A DNA stretch of 64,000 nt from Zygnema circumcarinatum (lineage: Eukaryota; Streptophyta; Zygnematophyceae; Zygnematales; Zygnemataceae), in NCBI GenBank assembly GCA_037447605.1, contig CM074805.1, positions 2,068,627-2,132,626 of the forward strand, written 5' to 3'. Made by a program: the position numbers and the translations under genes. Of the stretch, positions 58,812 through 64,000 are shown piece by piece. Every line of letters starts with the position of its first letter. The first letter of the stretch is position 1. Under the pieces are notes generated by a model. The model was not told the DNA's origin and did not search any database. It worked only from the letters and a program-made list of their open reading frames with translations.

Positions 58812-59894
58812 CTAAGCGCTTTCCTCAGTGCAGTCCGGCATGAATGCGGCAATCTCCATCGCTCGAAGGTCCGGTAAGCTCGAAATCGCAGCATCCAACG
58901 TGGGGTCTAAGGAACGGCTGCTGTCTTTCGAAGTCACCCTGAGCCTGATAGACAACTTCTCCAGCCTTGTACAACAACTTATTACGTCCACAAGTGTGGG
59001 ATTGGGATCCACTGCTGCTGCAGGCCGCCAACGAAGGTCGAGCTCACGCAAATCACGACAATCTGCGGCCTCTCTTATTTCCTCCATTCGCAAGTGACTC
59101 CAAGAAAGCACTTGCAAGCGCTTGAGACGCCTGCATGATCCCAAGGAATGGAGGTCCAGCCTCAGTTTGCAATCCTCAATTGTGAGGGTCCGCAAGTGCA
59201 TGCAGCTGGCGAACAGAGGAGCTGAGACTTGTCCGCATAGCGGCGAATAATAGTCTTCCAAGCCCGCGAGCTTTAGTTCCCGAAGGTGCTCCATTTGAGA
59301 ACAAGCTGTGCTGAGAGCTGCCCATCCATCTGCACCAAGATCGAATAGGCCAGGCCCCCAGCCTGCCTCGCCATAACTGAAAACGAGATGCAGCGTCCGC
59401 AGCTTTCTAAAGTGGCCGAGCACTGCAAGCCCTGCCTGTGTGAGGCAATCGTGAGGCCAAAAGTCAGATTGAACAAGAAACAGTTCACGCAAATCCCTTT
59501 GTCTTGATGGAAAATTAGTCGCCAGCAGGATCAAGTCAGGGTCCAAGATCGTATTCACTCTCCTCAAAGTCTCCTCCGTATCCTCTTCACCGCCAGTGGC
59601 GGTACTGAATGTCTGGATAGGGTGAAGACATACGGACGTTGCTGACGGGAAAATGCTACGAAGGTGGGGTATCAAACTTCTCTCTTGAACTATGATCCGT
59701 TTCATGAAACGGCGCCGCACTGATAGAAACTGTTTGCAAATTAATCCGAACGTCTTTTGAGTCTCCCGATCACTGACAGAAATGCAATGAAAAATGCCTT
59801 CCACAACTTCATCGTCTAGATGAGGAATCAATGGCGCACATGACACGGCGAAGGCATCCATGCTAGCACCCCCGTTCATTTCAGAAGGCGGCAT
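58812..59894 (-). CDS. Single-exon F-box/leucine-rich-repeat protein
   Basis: The 360-residue uninterrupted frame starts at MPPSEMNGG; a second in-frame Met (MDAF) lies 11 residues later. Residues about 22-60 (IPHLDDEVVEGIF, ETQKTFGLICKQFLSVRRRF) fit the F-box pattern that binds Skp1. From about residue 130 the chain is a run of irregular leucine-rich repeats: DLRELFLVQSDF, KLRTLHLVFSY, HLRELKLAGLEDYY, HLRTLTIEDCKL, RLKRLQVLSW, DLRELDLRW, RLEKLSIRL and DLRAMEIAAF. Such proteins act as substrate receptors of SCF ubiquitin ligases; the substrate cannot be told. The length is normal for short plant or algal F-box/LRR proteins. Like the GT-B-like gene, it has no introns. Confidence 0.8.
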   Translation of the reverse strand: MPPSEMNGGASMDAFAVSCAPLIPHLDDEVVEGIFHCISVSDRETQKTFGLICKQFLSVRRRFMKRIIVQERSLIPHLRSIFPSATSVCLHPIQTFSTATGGEEDTEETLRRVNTILDPDLILLATNFPSRQRDLRELFLVQSDFWPHDCLTQAGLAVLGHFRKLRTLHLVFSYGEAGWGPGLFDLGADGWAALSTACSQMEHLRELKLAGLEDYYSPLCGQVSAPLFASCMHLRTLTIEDCKLRLDLHSLGSCRRLKRLQVLSWSHLRMEEIREAADCRDLRELDLRWRPAAAVDPNPTLVDVISCCTRLEKLSIRLRVTSKDSSRSLDPTLDAAISSLPDLRAMEIAAFMPDCTEESA

Positions 59895-61266
59895 TTTCCA
59901 GTTTCAGGCGGAATTATGAGCCGGTTGAGCAGCCTGCAAAACTCAGCAATGGCATTAATTTGGTTGTCCGATGGGATTATACGGCGCATCCATAGACAGT
60001 GCATTTACGGCCTTAACTTGATTATTACACATTTCCAAGCAATCAAAAGGAGTGTTCAAAAATCTCACTGCGTGGTTTATCCAAGCCGAAACAACTTTCT
60101 TGAAACGCAGAAACGACCTGGTTGAACGGCTTTGCAGACAATCTCTACGTGTGAGTGCCAAACCATACCGAATCCTTCCGAAATCACCATTTCTTCATAT
60201 TATTTCTACAAAATTATCATCGTGAAGAACCCATGCAGGAGCTCGTGCAGACGCTGCACCGTGCATTGGCAAGCATTTCTGCGCTTCTCGAGAGAGGGCG
60301 GCGGCGCGAAGCAGGCGGTGGAAAGGCCGCTTGGCGGGCGGCCGAGCCTAGGGGCGCGCCGAATTGCTGACGTCCGCCGGTGCCGCAGGATGACGTAGTC
60401 CCGGTTTATCATGACGCCACACTGGTTTTCACTGACGTCACTCAGTTGCCCCCTTCGGACGATCGCGGCCTCGACGAGCGGAGCCGCAGAGCGGTGTAAT
60501 GTGGAAGTGAAAATGGAGAGGTGGGGGAGGGGAAAAGGAGGGAGGGTAAAGCAAAAGGAGGGTAAGGAGATTAAAGGAGGAGGAGAGGAGGAAAGAAGGA
60601 GAGGAGGAGAGGAGGAGAGGAGAGGAGGAGGAGGAGGAGGAGGAGGAGAAGGAGGGGGAGGAGGAGGAGGAGGAGGAGGGAAAAGGAGAGAAAGGAGGGT
60701 ATTATGCTACGAGCTCATATGCCGAACTCGCCATACTGCACGTATTGGTACTACCACCGCTACTAATGATATTGCAATACGCAATATGTGGCAACGTGGG
60801 TTTCAATTAGACAAACCAAACCCTGAATGCGGCAAATGCCGTAAATGGTGGAATAAATACAACAGCTTTCATGAGCACCGGCATTTCCTTGGGCGGAGTC
60901 AAAAAAGGACCGGAAATTCCATTTCATAGTGAACAAAACGATCAGCTTTCCAATTGAGCATTGCTCAACCGACACAACTTGTGGTATCCTGCATCACTTC
61001 CTATGCGACAAACTCGACACCTGTAAGGTACAACCAGCTTAACATGAACCTGCCGAAAATCCTACGGGGAACACAACCGCACTCCCACACGTGAGCCAAT
61101 TCCTCCGCACACTTTCTAAGCTACGACTGATTGCCAGCTACAGTACACCCATCCTCCACTTCAAAAGTGAGCACCATTTGCATTGGTGCGGCAAGACCTC
61201 CTGCACTTCACGTTTGGGATAGAAACGTAAATTGCGGGAACATATTCCGCCTGTACATCCCGTTGA
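59895..61266. other. Intergenic region between the F-box gene and malate dehydrogenase
   Basis: It contains a GC-rich block at about 60230-60500, probably upstream of the F-box gene, and a GGAGGA purine tract at about 60515-60700. The rest is AT-rich. No gene is supported. Confidence 0.5.
60515..60700 (+). repeat. GGAGGA-rich purine tract
   Basis: About 180 bp of G/A-rich triplet repeat (GAGGAGGAGG) with AAGG interruptions. The open frame across it is an artefact. Confidence 0.85.
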
Positions 61267-64000
61267 TTACTTGTTTGCAAAAGCGAGTCCTTTCTCGATG
61301 CTGCTTTTCAGTTCCTCCTTCATCTTCTCGAGTCCCATCCTGCATGCAGGAAACAAGACTAGCTATTATAAGTCCTGACAAACTTGGCATTTTAACCTGT
61401 CCACTTGCAGACTTAACAGCCTATGTATCAAATTCCGTTCGAGAGAAGAGGGAAGGGGGGGGGGGGGGGGGGGGGGGNNNNNNNNNNGGGGGGGGGAAGG
61501 GAAAAGACAGGTCACTGAGACAGCCAGCATAGCATGCAGGACAGATACTACTGGCAACAAAAAGAGGGAACCCAGCCCTTCCACATACGATTAAACTCAG
61601 CTGTCTACTTGAGGACAAAAAGCAGCATCATTCTGACTCGCTAGAAACGAAGATCGGAAGGCTTGAAAGGATAAATAATTCCAAAGACAATCTGTGTGTT
61701 TCACCACAGGTAGGGACTTACCTCTCGAATTCATTCAGAGGGCCCAAGGGAAGGTACTCCTCGATGCCGTTCCGGCCCAAGACAACTCTTGAGGCAAAGA
61801 AGGGATGTTCAGACACCTGAACAAGAAAGGTATGATTTCTACAATTCAAATACCGGTCTGGCTTGTCAAGCAAATGGGAGTGAAAATGAAAAGGCTAAGA
61901 ACTCAGCTCGAACTGACTCACGATGTTCTATGCAAATGCCTTCAGACAGAAAAAAAACACCTTCAGACAGATAAGGTGAACTTACATTAGAGTTCACATA
62001 AGCGCACTCTACGATGCCAGCCTCTCCTCGTAAGCCACGTAAGCATGATTCTGCAAACTTGGCAGCAGCGTAGGCCTGCAATATTGAAAAGGTCAAATTG
62101 TTTCAGCAAGCTGTGAAACGGTTTGCTCACATAAGAAATTTATGGCTTAGCGGCTGGTAGAGGCGAATGAGAGAAAAGCTGCGGAGGCAGCTGATCCCGC
62201 CATGGAGGGTTGAGAGGATGCAAGGGAAACATTGGCTGCTTGGAGGGAAAGAATCTAAATCCAATTGTATTCGTCTGACGGTTAAGAATTTGAATCGGAA
62301 AGTACTGGCGTCAGAAGGAACTCAGCTTCCACATAATGGAAAATGCAAGATGCTCTGTAAACGGAAGCACTCTAGCCTTCCAGCACTTCTGACCACAGCA
62401 GGGACAGGCGCTTTATTATCCTTGTGTGTATTGACTCGAGCGAACGCAAAGAAGCAGCAACAAGAAACAAGCTCCAAGTCACTTACCATAGATAAAGTCG
62501 CAGAGCCAGCTCCTGCTTTTGCCTGCAGTTACCCAAAAAGGACAATGAAGAGTTGGCACAAACATAGATAATTCATGTCCATATGGACCACTTAACGAAA
62601 AAATGAGTCGTCCGCCTGACTGACAAAACATCATAAAATGCTGCTTCCTTCGCTTAAATCCTCCGTATGCCTCTGTGTGACAAACTTCTAAATGGAGACA
62701 TCATCCTCTCCTGGGATCTCTTACATTGCTATTGGCCAGAAGAGGATCTACTTCCAAAAAGTCATTCGCTTACCTCGACAACTTCGGTTCCTCCATTCTG
62801 AGTGCGGTTTGTCAAATATTCTGTCTCCTCCTTAGTAAATGTAAAGTGAGGAGTTACCTGCAAGTTAAATAATTATTGTAAGCCCAGCTTCAACAACTCA
62901 TATTTGAACTATCAGACTCCATTCGCATGTTCTGATGTGTTCACCTGATACAGTACACTTAGCCTATCTCTATCATGAGCATTTGTCTGGTTGTTTCTGT
63001 TTTCTTCACGCGCATGCATAATCTACTTTTTATGAACCTACGACCATTTCTAGGCCTCAGAATTAGAGGATTGAAATTGAAAAGGTAAAAAATAATGATT
63101 TGAGGCTCCACTACCTACTTACTAACTTATTACTCAGGCTAAAAGTGAAGCAAATCCCTGCTCATGTGCAACTTACCAACTTTTATCGTGCAAGGATAAA
63201 ACTTTCCATTACTTGACTAACTAGTGCTGTGAGTTATTTCCAGCCAGAGCAAACACACCTGGGACAGGAGGGGAAGAATCGTGATGCCAGCATGACCACC
63301 AACTACGGGAACAGTCACTTCCTTGGGATCAACACCCATAATCTCAGCCTGTACAAGTTATCCGAAAAAAATGAATTAGAACTGGAAGCACAACTGCAGG
63401 CTACTGTACTTAACTTTTGACCCAAACTTTACAGCAGCATGTTGACAGTGTAGTGATGCTATGCGAAAGACAGGCATCGATGTGATATCACACTACAGGC
63501 CCAATAACCACAGTGCACACTCAAATAGTGTCCAAGCATTTGTCCACCTTTTCATGCTTAAGCTATGCCATATTTTGACACCTACCCCTGGTCGCTCCCA
63601 TGGAAAGGAAATTATCAGCACTTACCACAAAAGTGTTCGCACGGACAACGTCGAGGGTCGTCACACCAAGCAACCTCCTGGGATCGTAGGTTCCTGCCTT
63701 CTTGAAAACTTCAGCGGCAATAGGGACAGTAGAGTTGACAGGATTACTGATAATATTGACAATTGCCATTGGACAATGCTTTGCGATCCCCTCACAAAGA
63801 GATTTAACGATTCCAGCATTTATATTGAAAAGATCATCACGTGTCATTCCCGGCTTGCGCGGGATACCAGCAGGAATCACAACGAGGTCCATGCCATCCA
63901 AAGCTGCGCCAAGTTGTTCCTTTCCAAGAAATCCCTTTACCTGTTTACCATAGCCCACATAACGTCAGGAAGAAAATGAGAGAGAGGGGTGCCGACAACT
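61267..64000 (-). CDS. NAD-dependent malate dehydrogenase (N-terminus outside window)
   Basis: It interconverts malate and oxaloacetate with NAD. Minus-strand exons in the window are 63940-63626, 63348-63259, 62857-62774, 62522-62487, 62075-61986, 61816-61722 and 61339-61267. All phases match, giving 261 residues. Substrate-binding arginines are in [16 protein letters not shown]. The NAD-side motif is [13 protein letters not shown], followed by [15 protein letters not shown]. The catalytic histidine is in [15 protein letters not shown]. The C-terminus is [18 protein letters not shown]. This is the mitochondrial/peroxisomal type. The Rossmann start and any targeting peptide lie right of the window, so the compartment cannot be told; no peroxisomal SKL ends the protein. 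One exon is only 36 nt ([12 protein letters not shown]). The intron 61340-61721 holds a poly-G run and an N gap. Confidence 0.95.
61478..61487. other. Assembly gap (10 N) inside a poly-G run
   Basis: Ten Ns are embedded between about 23 G on the left and 9 G on the right, within the last intron of the malate dehydrogenase gene. An unresolved homopolymer is the likely cause. Confidence 0.95.

Overview
The window is eukaryotic nuclear DNA and most likely comes from a streptophyte green alga. I assembled nine protein genes by hand from splice sites with consistent reading phase. Most are intron-rich with GT-AG introns, often GTAAG/GTGAG at the donor. Three products look plant-type: a COP1-interacting-protein-7 (CIP7)-like protein, a SERINC-family membrane protein, and a PLP/Moco-sulfurase-like protein with the C-terminus seen in land-plant homologues. 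MOB1 also reads as plant-like. Propionyl-CoA carboxylase alpha and a MASE1 sensor kinase sit beside them, and I do not expect either in seed plants. Interstitial telomere-like tracts are the hexamer TTAGGG rather than the usual plant heptamer TTTAGGG. I cannot name the species.

Layout. 1-5812 (+): MASE1 hybrid histidine kinase, missing its 5' end. 5813-9214: intergenic, with a 732-bp near-perfect foldback element. 9215-15964 (-): CIP7-like gene, ten exons. 15965-20102: GC-rich upstream DNA followed by a ~1.6-kb polypurine tract. 20103-22811 (-): MOB1, seven exons. 22812-25969: repeat-rich spacer with a CCCATG array, nested repeats and GTAC-rich DNA. 25970-33586 (+): PLP/Moco-sulfurase-like gene, twelve exons. 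33587-35500: spacer with a TA-flanked inverted-repeat element and an assembly gap. 35501-40204 (+): SERINC, about nine exons. 40205-41858: two related TA-type inverted-repeat elements. 41859-43298 (+): single-exon membrane-anchored, GT-B-like protein. About 44.4-45.9 kb (-): exon-like blocks of an unidentified gene. 47720-57888 (+): propionyl-CoA carboxylase alpha, about 23 exons. 58812-59894 (-): single-exon F-box/LRR protein. 61267 to beyond 64000 (-): malate dehydrogenase, missing its N-terminus.

The genes do not form an operon-like pathway; they are ordinary housekeeping and signalling genes. PCCA and malate dehydrogenase both belong to organic-acid metabolism, but nothing shows that they are linked. 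The unusual material is the non-coding DNA. It holds at least four structures with long terminal inverted repeats (three of them with TA at one or both ends), two dispersed repeat families with several copies each, nested repeats, and long simple-sequence tracts. Both 10-N assembly gaps fall inside homopolymer C/G runs.
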